Assembly (NCBI RefSeq): GCF_003626645.1
Contig: NZ_RBAM01000006.1
Location: 248,001 to 312,000, forward strand
DNA: 64,000 nt
Direction: 5' to 3'
Source: Streptomyces klenkii
Lineage (GTDB): Bacteria > Actinomycetota > Actinomycetes > Streptomycetales > Streptomycetaceae
The notes beneath the pieces are model-generated. The model saw only the letters and a list, made by a program, of their open reading frames with translations, did no database searches and was not told the DNA's origin. A program made the position numbers and the translations under genes. This document shows positions 29,401 to 36,700 of this stretch, one piece after another. The first letter of the stretch is position 1. Every line of letters starts with the position of its first letter.

Positions 29401-32400
29401 CGGTAGCCGGCGGTCCGGGAGCCGTCGAGGAAGGCGCGGAGCGCCGAGCGCAGTTCGTCCGCGTCCGAGGCGACGACGGCGAGCCGCTCGGCCATGGGTT
29501 CGCGGCCGGTCTGGGTGGTGTAGGCGATGTCGGCCAGCGGGGCGTCCGGTCCCGCGCCGGCGGGCAGGCCCGCGGCGAGACCGGCCAGCGTGGAGCGGGC
29601 GTCGACGTGCGGGGCGGAGCCCGGGAAGCGCTCCGCGAGGGCGCGCGCCAGCCTGCGCAGGTCGTCCGCGTCCAGGCCGAGTTCGTCGAGTTCGGCCTCG
29701 GGGTCCGCACCGGTCAGGCCGGCGAGCGCGGCCACGTCGGCGGTCCGGTCGCCCGCGGGCGGCTCCAGGTAGCGCTGCGCCAGTTCGCGCAGGGCCTCCT
29801 GGGTGCGGGCGGAGAGCAGGACGACCTGCGGCCCGGCCACGGCGGGGGCGGCCTGCGGCTGCGGGTACTCCTCGACGATGACGTGGGCGTTGGCCCCGCC
29901 CGCGCCGAACGCGCTGACGGCGGCGCGGCGCGGGGTGCCGTCCGCGGCGGCGGGCCACGGCTCCGTCTCGCGCTGCACCTTCAGGCCCGCGGCGTCCCAG
30001 TCGATGCCGGGGTTGGCCGGGTCGGCGTGCAGGGACGGGACCAGGGTGCGGTGGCGCAGCTGGAGCAGCACCTTCGTCAGCCCGGCGATGCCGGCGGCCG
30101 GCTCCAGGTGGCCGATGCCGGACTTCACCGAACCCAGCCGGCCCGGCGCGTCGCCGTACGCCTGGGACAGTGCCGTGATCTCGATGGGGTCGCCGAGCGC
30201 CGTGCCCGTGCCGTGCGCCTCGACGTAGCCGACGGACGCGGCCTCGACCCCCGCCTTGCGCAGCGCCCGCCGGACGACGTCGGCCTGTGCGGCGGGGTTG
30301 GGCACGAAGAAGCCGCCCGCGCGCCCGCCGTGGTTGACGGCGCTGCCCTTGATCACGCCGAGAACACGGTCGCCGTCCTCCAGGGCGCGGGCCAGGGGCT
30401 TGAGCACGACGACGCCGACGCCCTCGCCGGGCACGTAGCCGTCGCCTCCGGCGCCGAAGGCGCGGCAGCGGCCGTCGGTGGAGACGAAGCCGACCTGGCT
30501 CAGGTGCAGGTACTTGTACGGGTGGACGATGAGGTTCACGCCGCCGGCGAGCGCCAGTTCGCTGTCGCCGGACCGCAGGCTCTCGCAGGCCAGGTGCAGG
30601 GCGGTCAGGGACGACGAGCACATCGTGTCCAGCGCCAGGCTGGGGCCGTGCAGGTCGAGGAAGAAGGAGACGCGGTTGGCCACCGCCGAGGAGAACGACG
30701 TCGGCAGCACCGGCAGCCGGTCCTCGGCGCCCAGGCCGAGCATCTGGTACTGGGTGAACATCACGCCCGCGAAGACGCCCACGGAGCGTCCGGCCACGTC
30801 GGCGCGGGTCAGGCCGGCGTCCTCCAGGGCGTGCCAGGAGGTCTGGAGGAACAGCCGCTCCTGCGGGTCCATGCCCTCGGCCTCGCGCGGCGTGACGCGG
30901 AAGAAGGCGGGGTCGAACTCGTCGATGCCGTCCAGGAAGCCGCCCCACTTGCTGTACGAGCGGCCGGAGGTGCGGCCCTGCTCGTAGAAGCCGGTCTGCT
31001 CCCACCGGTCGGCGGGGATCTCGGTGACGCAGTCGCGCCCGGTGCGCAGGTTGGTCCAGAACCGGTCGAGGTCCTCGGCCATGGGGTAGCGGCCGGCGAC
31101 GCCGATCACGGCGATGTCCCCGTCGGCGTCGTGCGCCTGCGGGAGTGCGGCCGGGCGCGGCGCGCGGCGGGCGGGCTCCGGGGATTCCGGCTGCTCCGCG
31201 GCGGCGGGCGCGGCCGGGTCGGCGGCGGCGAGGCCCAGCGCCTCGCGGGCCCGGCCGGGGTCGCCGTGGAGGACGACGACCTCGGTGCCGGACAGCGCGA
31301 GCGCCTGCTCGAACACGTCCAGTCCGTCCGCCGTCGGCAGAGCGGCCTGGCCCTGGCGGCGGAAGAGCGCCTCGGCCGCCGCGTCCGTGCGCATGCCGCC
31401 GCCGGCCCACAGCGGCCAGGCGAGGGAGACCAGTCCGCGCTCGCGGGCGTAGGCGTCCATGAAGGCGTTCGCGGCGGCGTAGTCGCTCTGTCCCGCGTTG
31501 CCCGCGACGCCGGTCACCGACGAGAACACGGCGAAGAAGTCGAGGTCAAGGTGGCGGGTCGCCTCGTCCAGCAGCACGGTCCCGCGGACCTTGGGCGCGA
31601 GGACCGCCGAGACATCCCCGGCCGGCTTGCCGGCGAACAGGCCGTCCCGCAGCACCCCGGCCGCGTGGACGACGCCGTCCAGCCGCCCGTACGTCTCCAG
31701 GACGTCCTTGACCAGGGCGTCCACCTCGGAGCGGACCGTGATGTCGGCGCGCACGTACGAGCCGGCCGGCGGCGAGGGCTGCGGTGAGCGCCCGGCCAGG
31801 ACGGCCGTGGCCCCGCGCTCGGTCAGCCGGGCGGCGAGCTCGCGGCCGATGCCGCCCGCCCCGCCGGTGATCAGGTAGACCCCGCCGCGCCGGACGGGGG
31901 CCGCGGCCCCGAGGGCCGCCTCGCGGTAGCGGCGGACGTACCGGCGCCCCGCCGCGTGCCGCACCCACGCCTCGGAGAGGTCGCCGAACTCCGCGAGCAG
32001 CGCCTCCGGTTCGGCGGGGCCGTCGCACTCGACGGCCGTGATCGCGAGACGCGGCTGCTCCAGGCGCACGGTGCGGGCCAGCCCGGACACCGCGGCGGCG
32101 ACCGGTGCCGGGCCCGCGTGCACGACGGGAACCGGGCGGTCCGCCAGGACCTTGGCCAGGGCGAGCACCTCCTGGCAGGCCGACTCCACGGCCTCGGGGA
32201 GGGCGGCCCCGTCCCGCGGCGCCACGTGCAGGACCGCCTCGGGCGGCGTGCCGAGGCCGGCGAGGAGCAGCCGCAGGTCACCGGTCTCCCCGGTGCGCAG
32301 CTCGTACTCGTCGTCCGCGATGCGGCGGAAGGCCGGACCGCGGCGGGCGGTGATCTGCCCGGGCCGGGCCGTCAGGTCGCCGATCACCAGCAGCGGGCCG

Positions 32401-33683
32401 GCGGCCGGTGCCTGGGGACGGGGCGCTTCCTGCCACAGGCCGGTCAGGGCGCCGGTGCGTCCGGGGAGTTCGTCCTGCGGAGCGGCGGCCGCCCGGGGGC
32501 GCGGGCCGGCGGGCAGCAGCCCGGCGAGGTGCGCCGCGACCGCGTCGACGGTCGGGTACTCGAAGAGCAGCGTGGGGTAGAGCGCGACGTCCCAGCGCTC
32601 CTCCAGGGCCCGGACGAGGGTGAGGAGGTGGGTCGACTCCAGGCCGAGGTCGTAGAAGCCGCGGTCCGGGTCCACTTCCAGGGCTGGGTCGCCGACGGTC
32701 AGACGGACCAGTTCGGTGATCTCCGCGCGGAGGTCGGCCGGTTCGCCGTCCGTGCCCGTGGGGGAGACCGGCTCGGCGGGGGCCGCGGCGGGCACCGGCG
32801 CGGCGGGTGGCGTGGCAGGCCCCGCGGCCGTGGTGAGCCGGGTGATCGACGCCGTGGAGCGGATGCGCTTGAAGGTCAGACCGGTGAACTGCGCGGCGAG
32901 GACGCCCGACCCGTCGTACAGGTCGATGTCGGCCTTGACGATGTCCTTGGCCGCCTCGTCGCCGGCCCCGGACGGCTTCAGGCGCAGGTCGACGGTGCAG
33001 GCGTCGCCGAGCGTGCGGGCCGCGCGGAAGGAGGCGATGTGCAGGGGGATGAACGGGCGCCCGTCGGCGTCGGCTCCGTCGAACACGAGCGCGTACGACT
33101 GCATGGTCGACCCGTCGAGCAGGGCGGGGTGGAGGAGGAAGTCCCCCACCGTGGCCCGTGCCTCATCGCCGAGCGCGATCTCGGCGCGCACGTGGTCGGT
33201 GCCGGTGCGCAGGGTGCCGGCGCAGCGCATGAAGGCCCGGTGCTCGATGCCGGCCGACCGGCCGGTCGCGTACACCTGGCCGACGTCGCCCGCGGCGCCG
33301 GGCGCCGCGGGGGCGAGCGTGCCGGTGAGCGGGGCCAGGCCGGTGCGCAGCGTCGCCCTCAGGTGGGTGGTCACCGCGTCGTCGACCGGAGTGCCGTCCT
33401 GCGTGCGGCGACTGGTCGCCGTCACGTGGAAGTCGGCACCGTCGGGCACGAGTTCGACGGACAGCTCGCGGTCGAAGGACTCGGTGGTGACCACCGGCTC
33501 GACGAACAGCACGTCGTTCAGCTCGGTCCCGTCCAGCGGGATGCCGTGCGCGACGAGCAGCCGGTGGACGATGTCGAGGAAGGTGACACCGGGCAGGGTG
33601 CGGACCCCGTGTACCCGGTGGTCGTCGACGATCGGGTTGTCCCGGTTCAAAAGCAGGGCACAGCGAACGGACCTTCGGTCCAC
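20448..33683 (-). CDS. PKS2: trans-AT modular PKS, modules 2-5 (KirAII-like)
   Basis: 4411 residues. GTG start at 33683, with AGGAGAG six bases upstream. Domains by residue: DH 1-290 (HRVHGVRTLP; HPALLD ~188); ACP ~345 with GLES instead of GLDS; KR 603-740 (YAAAN); KS 857-1270 (DTMCSSSL); KR 1710-1850 (YAAGS); C-methyltransferase 1955-2310 (EVGSGTGG ~2135); ACP ~2377 (YGFDSV); KS 2472-2885 (NTGCSSSL); KR 3220-3360; ACP ~3515 (FGFDSI); KS 3610-4040 (DTACSSSL); ACP ~4312 (AGVDSL); short C-terminal helix as probable docking element. This gives DH-ACP-KR | KS-KR-MT-ACP | KS-KR-ACP | KS-ACP. The fixed trans-AT order DH-ACP-KR completes the module whose KS ends PKS1. The last module has no reductive domain, so a beta-keto group should remain. 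In kirromycin the corresponding ACP (ACP5) takes the ethylmalonyl unit; the dedicated AT and CCR in this window fit that. No AT domain is present. Confidence 0.94.
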   Translation of the reverse strand: MDRRSVRCALLLNRDNPIVDDHRVHGVRTLPGVTFLDIVHRLLVAHGIPLDGTELNDVLFVEPVVTTESFDRELSVELVPDGADFHVTATSRRTQDGTPVDDAVTTHLRATLRTGLAPLTGTLAPAAPGAAGDVGQVYATGRSAGIEHRAFMRCAGTLRTGTDHVRAEIALGDEARATVGDFLLHPALLDGSTMQSYALVFDGADADGRPFIPLHIASFRAARTLGDACTVDLRLKPSGAGDEAAKDIVKADIDLYDGSGVLAAQFTGLTFKRIRSTASITRLTTAAGPATPPAAPVPAAAPAEPVSPTGTDGEPADLRAEITELVRLTVGDPALEVDPDRGFYDLGLESTHLLTLVRALEERWDVALYPTLLFEYPTVDAVAAHLAGLLPAGPRPRAAAAPQDELPGRTGALTGLWQEAPRPQAPAAGPLLVIGDLTARPGQITARRGPAFRRIADDEYELRTGETGDLRLLLAGLGTPPEAVLHVAPRDGAALPEAVESACQEVLALAKVLADRPVPVVHAGPAPVAAAVSGLARTVRLEQPRLAITAVECDGPAEPEALLAEFGDLSEAWVRHAAGRRYVRRYREAALGAAAPVRRGGVYLITGGAGGIGRELAARLTERGATAVLAGRSPQPSPPAGSYVRADITVRSEVDALVKDVLETYGRLDGVVHAAGVLRDGLFAGKPAGDVSAVLAPKVRGTVLLDEATRHLDLDFFAVFSSVTGVAGNAGQSDYAAANAFMDAYARERGLVSLAWPLWAGGGMRTDAAAEALFRRQGQAALPTADGLDVFEQALALSGTEVVVLHGDPGRAREALGLAAADPAAPAAAEQPESPEPARRAPRPAALPQAHDADGDIAVIGVAGRYPMAEDLDRFWTNLRTGRDCVTEIPADRWEQTGFYEQGRTSGRSYSKWGGFLDGIDEFDPAFFRVTPREAEGMDPQERLFLQTSWHALEDAGLTRADVAGRSVGVFAGVMFTQYQMLGLGAEDRLPVLPTSFSSAVANRVSFFLDLHGPSLALDTMCSSSLTALHLACESLRSGDSELALAGGVNLIVHPYKYLHLSQVGFVSTDGRCRAFGAGGDGYVPGEGVGVVVLKPLARALEDGDRVLGVIKGSAVNHGGRAGGFFVPNPAAQADVVRRALRKAGVEAASVGYVEAHGTGTALGDPIEITALSQAYGDAPGRLGSVKSGIGHLEPAAGIAGLTKVLLQLRHRTLVPSLHADPANPGIDWDAAGLKVQRETEPWPAAADGTPRRAAVSAFGAGGANAHVIVEEYPQPQAAPAVAGPQVVLLSARTQEALRELAQRYLEPPAGDRTADVAALAGLTGADPEAELDELGLDADDLRRLARALAERFPGSAPHVDARSTLAGLAAGLPAGAGPDAPLADIAYTTQTGREPMAERLAVVASDADELRSALRAFLDGSRTAGYRGSVTGASGAAVPDSTDPHVLARSWAAGAAPDWRALHRGRTARKVALPLYPFARVRCWVDAAPAVPAEAPAPAPVQRVPEPAPEALPVDVPSWEVCAAPAEAPAPAGPVVVLHAPGREGLAAELSARHEGAVLAPLGAPVSVTPRLVYVLTGTTDAAAPRETDRVAAAEAAGVKALARHARQWSHLPALDWVVVTTGAAAAPGRGVTDPYAAGVTGFARVLENEHPGWSVATVDLDPAHESAHLVTPAPRGTRTACTGTVRHTQVLRPAPAGSAPVPLRRGGTYVIIGGSRGIGAALAHRLAADWDAQVVLVGRSELPSGTGLGEGIRYVRADATDSAGLAALLDREGPVHGVVHAALVQRDRLVRNMSDEDLAESLAAKSGVAAALADALRGRPLDFLAFFSSAQSFLGDPGLANYAAGSTFLDAYAHALDARLPYPVRAVDWGFWGTVGAVAGDTHRDGLTAAGFRSITPAAGFAALLEALRQPAPQAVVVPGTAALRERMGATRTETTDVTTTDGGQRGTAGLRVVEDFHALDRRMTEVATGALLALLDDLGAFAGPDPDAAEVSRRIGVTPRYERLLHTLLDMLAQHGLLDAGGGRLRPVPGALAGARAGGHLRQLGELADAHPESAVFVRLLALCLERFPELLRGELLATELLFPKSGTSLMERVYRGNPISDLYNDLLTEHLVGHVRRRLAELPPDAKVRILEVGSGTGGTSAGLLRALRPYGERVEYWYTDLSVTFLAHGRAEFGEQYPFLRFKRLNLDSDPVAQGFPADGFDLAVAANVLHATSDVGRAVRHLRGLLRTGGELVFNELTTVTLPATVTYGLFDGWWAHDDTGLRLPGSPLLDVPGWTRLLAVAGYEVAAAMPDSGATTRNFQHVVVARAVAGAAAPAAAPAAAPGGEAAPGSDTTVSFLSSFTDALLALTADASGIPVGDLDLDRAIGDYGFDSVSYSLLASRLNDEFALDVTPALFYETPTLRALADRLVSDHAGLLDAPRAVAPAPAAHGAAGAGEERPEPAPLPAPVAPVSAAPAAAPAGPEAIAIVGMAGRMPGSRDLDEFWQHLVAGDDLITDVPADRWDRRSLPEGVAGRGGFVHDVDVFDPLFFGISPHEAAGMDPQQRLVLQGVWTALEDAGLAPGALAGSDTGLFIGVGSSDYDEVRKAAGVPVDAHAATATTHSILVNRVSYLLDLHGPSEPVNTGCSSSLVALHRAAEAIRSGECDIAVAGGINLILSPHNHVLLSRTGMLSPTGRCQAFDARADGFVRSEGFGFVVLTREGPARRHRVRAWLRGTAVNHGGRSRSLTAPNPAAQAAMIVRAHERAGTDPATVGYLETHGTGTELGDPVEINGLRTAFDELFRRRGVQAPAEPHCGLGAVKANIGHLESAAGAAGVLKVLLAMEHAVLPPVAGLGEQNPHLRLDGTPFHLVRSARPWPSPAVAPRRAGVSSFGYGGVNAHVVLEEAGPAPEPQRPYGPWVFPLSARTPEALRRYATALLEALDRAPDLADTAHTLQHGRDAMEVRLAVTAGDRHTLAAALAAAARGAEHPALARPGGTATADRWVAGERVEWPQGGVLIPLPTYPFERRRCWAGLEDLPTGTAAQEPSGESAPAAPAGRYAPRRQPVAAPVAAFPAAGPVWVLGCDEHPAADVHRIGDAPLESLPTPAAVHAVVSGEAGVLGLFRIVKHLQERPGAAGELSLTVVTRRAAGVDSAPADPSAAAALGLARSVRHECERWRVSTVDVGADDPATVSVAVPGDYALRAGQWFREVLVPVEGEAPAAPVLREGGTYVITGGTGDLGLDIAEQLVRRYRARVALVARSAPDAAKAARIRAIDPAGTSVEVHRADAAEPDQLRAVFERVGTVHGVLHSVTVPGDRSLAAMDEAWFTRALTAKSRTTAALAVALGDRRPDFLAVFSSVQSFLGNPGQAAYAAGCTAQDAIGRALAAHLPYPVRVLNWGAWAGSALTERHRDRLVAAGVHPLSPQAGFEALSQVLGGQEVQVAVVSGTDDFLARIGVPVAGAAGQRPAAPEPVAAPAAAPATAAAAAPAAEGWREAAAGELLGLLREVAGIRPGELAADDLLSRFGFDSIMYTRLSHLANARWDLDLTPAAFFGVATANDLVGKVLRDHGPALAAAFRPAAPAPERPAPAPEPAPAPAAAAPATVRTAPGAVPAPLAGEPAAVAIVGMAGLLPDSDDLDEFWQHLTAGDDLVREIPADRWDWRRLHGEPEPGRFRTPAKWGGFLRRVDLFDPQFFGISPHEAVAMDPQHRLVLEAAWTAIENAGIRPSSLAGTDTGVFIGSGTYDYFELQHALGVPLDGYNTVGRAHAIMSNRVSYLLNLRGPSETIDTACSSSLVAVHRAAEAIRHGDCEVALAGGVNVIASPTLFVDMSQADMLSPDGRCRTFDASANGIVRAEGVGVVVLKRLDAAIADGDVIHGVLRGSAVNHGGRTNSLTAPNPDAQAACIVKAHRRAGVDPRTVTYVETHGTGTELGDPVEVEGLKTAFAELYADHGAECGEAHVTLGAVKTNTGHLEAAAGVTGLIKALLAMRHREIPANLHLDTLNPHLRLGGSPLRLPDGREPWRRVRTPDGAEAPLRAGVSSFGLGGVNAHLVVEEYGEEVPPAPSGAQVFVLSARDAERLRGYARRLARWAADHEDVSPAALAHTLQTGREEFSERLAIVAGSLRALVAGLEAWLSGDGAAGVFTGDGSDATTALLLEGAEGRRYLRSVVDAGLLDKVARLWVGGAPIDWAELWQGAAPRRVPAPTYPFARESYWLTPGPRFDAVQAAEAGLVDGAAEDRDAAAVPAEPARQAEAVQVEHARPAEAAEPVRPAEPAAPVAAAPPAGTGPEAAVREHVRGLLAAHLGMRPDRLPVDRVLSDAGVDSLGLRRLSRRLGADYGVEIPARMFGVAQTARAVARAVFEAYGPLPGREETAPAPVPAQATAKAPEQSGDRIAALLTGLRDGSVRVDDALAALKGGTGR

Positions 33684-33756
33684 GTGTTCTCTCCTGGGGA
33701 TCGGCGATGCGCGGCGGGGCGAGGGAGCGGCCCGGGCGCGCCGGTGACGTGCCGGG

Positions 33757-36700
33757 TTACGTGAGGATCAGGTCGAGCCGGGCCGAACGGACCGGTTCCG
33801 CGGCGGGGGCGGCCGCGGGGGGCAGCCGCCAGAAGCGTCTGCGCCGGTAGTCCGGCGGCGGCAGCGCGGGCCTGCCCGGCTCGCCGGGGGTGCCGGCCGC
33901 CAGGACGAGGTGGGCGTTGGTGCCGCCGAAGCCGAAGGCGCTGACGCCGACCCGGCTGCCGGGCGGCAGGTCCGCGACGGCGGTGACGGGGAAGAACGGC
34001 GACTCGGCGAACGCGAAGCGCGGGTTGGGGCGTTCGCAGTGCAGGGTCGGCACCAGCCGGCCGTGCCGCAGGATCTGCACGGCCTTGATGAACCCGGCGA
34101 CGCCGGCCGCGCTGAGCAGGTGTCCCATCGTGCTCTTGATGCTGCCGATGCCGCAGTAGCCGCGGTCGTCCGAGTACGTCCGGTGGACGGCGGTCAGCGC
34201 CTGGAGCTCGATCGGGTCGCCGATCATCGTTCCGGTGCCGTGGGCCTCGACGTAGCGGACGGTCCGCGCGTCGATCCCGCCGCGGGCGAGCACGCCGGAG
34301 ACCAGGGCGCGCTGGGCGGCTCCGTTCGGCGTGGTGTGGCCCATGGTCCGGCCGTCGTTGTTGACGCCTGACGACTCGATCACGGCGAGCACGCGGTCCC
34401 CGTCGCGCCGGGCGTCGTCGAGCCGCTTGAGCAGCACCATCCCGGCGCCCTCGCCGGGGACCAGGCCGTCGGCGGACGCGTCGAAGGCGCGGCACCGGCC
34501 GCTGGGGGACAGCGCCTTGCCGGCGCTGAGCATCAGGTACGGCTCCTCGTCGAACAGCAGGTCCACGCCCCCGGCCAAGGCCATGGACGTCTCGCCGGAC
34601 GCCAGGCTCTGCGCCGCCAGGTGGATGCTCACCAGGGACGACGAACAGGCGCTGTCGACCACGAGGTTGGGACCGGTGAGGTCGAGGAAGTGCGAGATGT
34701 GCGCGGCGACGAAGTTCTGGTTGACACCGGCGATGTACTCGCGCTTCGGGGGCTGGAGGTGCGCGCGGTGGTTGCCCGTCCGGGTGCCGACGAAGACGCC
34801 CACGGAGCGGCCCCGCAGCTCGTCCTCGCGGTATCCGGCGTCGCGCAGGCACTCCACGGACACCTCCAGCGCCTTGCGCGCCAGCGGGTCCAGGTGCCGG
34901 GCCTCCTCATCGCCGAAGCCGAAGAACTCCGGGTCGAAGAGGGCGGCGTCGTCCAGGAACCCGCCCCACCTGCTGGTGCTGCGGCCCGGTCCGCCCTCGG
35001 GGCTGTGCAGGGACGCGGTGTCCCAGCGGTCGGCCGGCACCTCGGTGACGGCGTCGCCTCCCGCCAGCAGCACCTCCCACAGCTGCCCGGGGCCGGCGGC
35101 GCCCGGCAGGCGGCAGCCCATCCCGATCACGGCGACGGGCACCGGCTTGCCGTCGGACGCGCGGGCCGGCTGCGGCGCGGCGGCGGGGCGCTCGGCGGGC
35201 AGGGGCGCGCCGGCGGCGGCCGGCACATCGAGGGCGGCGGCGAGTCCGCCGAGCGTCGGGTGCTCCTGGAGCAGGCTCGGGTCGACCGGGTGGCCGAGCT
35301 CCGCTTCGAGGTCCCGGACGAGTTCGGCCATCAGCAGCGAATCCACGCCGACGTCGCCGAGCGCGGTCCCGGGGCCCAGCAGCGCGGGCTCGACCTTGGT
35401 CGTCCGGGCCACCAGGGCGATCAGCCGGTCGAGACCGGCGGCCGTGCCGGGCACGCCGCCGGGCTCGGTGCCGGCACCGCCGGAGGGCCGTACGGCCGCT
35501 GCGGAGGGCGCCGGTGCCGGCGCCGCGGGGGCGGTGCGCGACGGAGCCAGGTACAGCTCGTCCGCGGCCACCGAGGCGCGCTCCGCCCGGCAGGGCAGCA
35601 GGACGGGCTCGCCGGGCACGCGCAGGGCGAGGTCGAGCAGTTCCAGGGCGTCGCCCGCGGCCAGGTCGGGGATGCCGAGCGCACCGCTCGCACTCGTCCG
35701 GTCGGTTCCCATGCCCACGCCGTGCCACAGCGGCCAGCGCAGGGAGCGCACCGTGCAGCCGGACTCTCCGGTGCGGGCGGCCGCGAAGTCGTCGAGCAGG
35801 GTGTTCGCCGCCGCGTAGTCGAGGTAGCCCGCGCCGAGGCGCGGTGCGGCCGCCGCCACCGAGGAGAACAGCACCATGAGCCGCGGCGGGCGCGATCCGA
35901 AGGCGGACCACAGCACCTCCAGGCCGCCGGCCTTGGGCCGCAGCACCCGGGCGGTGTCCTCGGCCGTACGGGAGAGGAAGGACGCGGGCGCGTCCATCAC
36001 GCCCGCGCAGTGGAAGACGGCGTCGAGCGAGCCGGCCTCCTTCCTGGCCCGGCCGATCAGCCGGCGCAGCGAGGTGACGTCGCCGAGGTCGTCGGTGCGC
36101 ACGGTCAGCGTCACGCCGCGCTCGACCAGGCCAAGGAGCGCCGTGAGCCGGGCGCGCAGCACCGGGTCGGTGGACGGGGCGGCGGCGAGGGCGGCCCACT
36201 GGTTGCGCACGGGCATCCGGGAACGGCCGACCAGCACGATGTGCCGGGCGCCGCGGTCGGCCAGATGGGCCGCCAGGCGCAGCCCGATGCCGCCCAGACC
36301 GCCGGTGATCAGCACGGCGCCGCGGCCGATGCCGGCGAGCAGGTCATCGCCGGAGGGGGCCGGGGCGAAGACGGCCGCCGGGCGGCGGCGCCGGGCGCCC
36401 TCGTAGCGGATCTCGGTGTCCCGGTCGGTCGCCGCCGTCTCGGCCGCGACGGCGGCGGCGAGGCCGGCCGCCCCGCCGTCCACGCGGACGGTGCGCCCGT
36501 GGACACCGGGGAACTCGCCGGACAGGGAGCGGTAGAAGCCGGCGAGCACGGACCGCTCGGCGCCGCTGACGTGCACGCAGCGCAGCCCGGTGCGGGGCAG
36601 GGCGGTGAGCACCTGCTGGAGCAGGGCGATGCGTTCGGTGACCAGGGTGCCGGGTGCGGACAGGTCGACCAGGTCGACGACGCCGGTCAGTCCGTCCAGC

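Noticed and set aside
24811..31410. A 2199-codon minus-strand frame inside PKS2
   Set aside because: It is the +1 shadow of PKS2, Arg/Pro-rich without motifs; the KS-KR-MT-ACP reading lies in the other frame.
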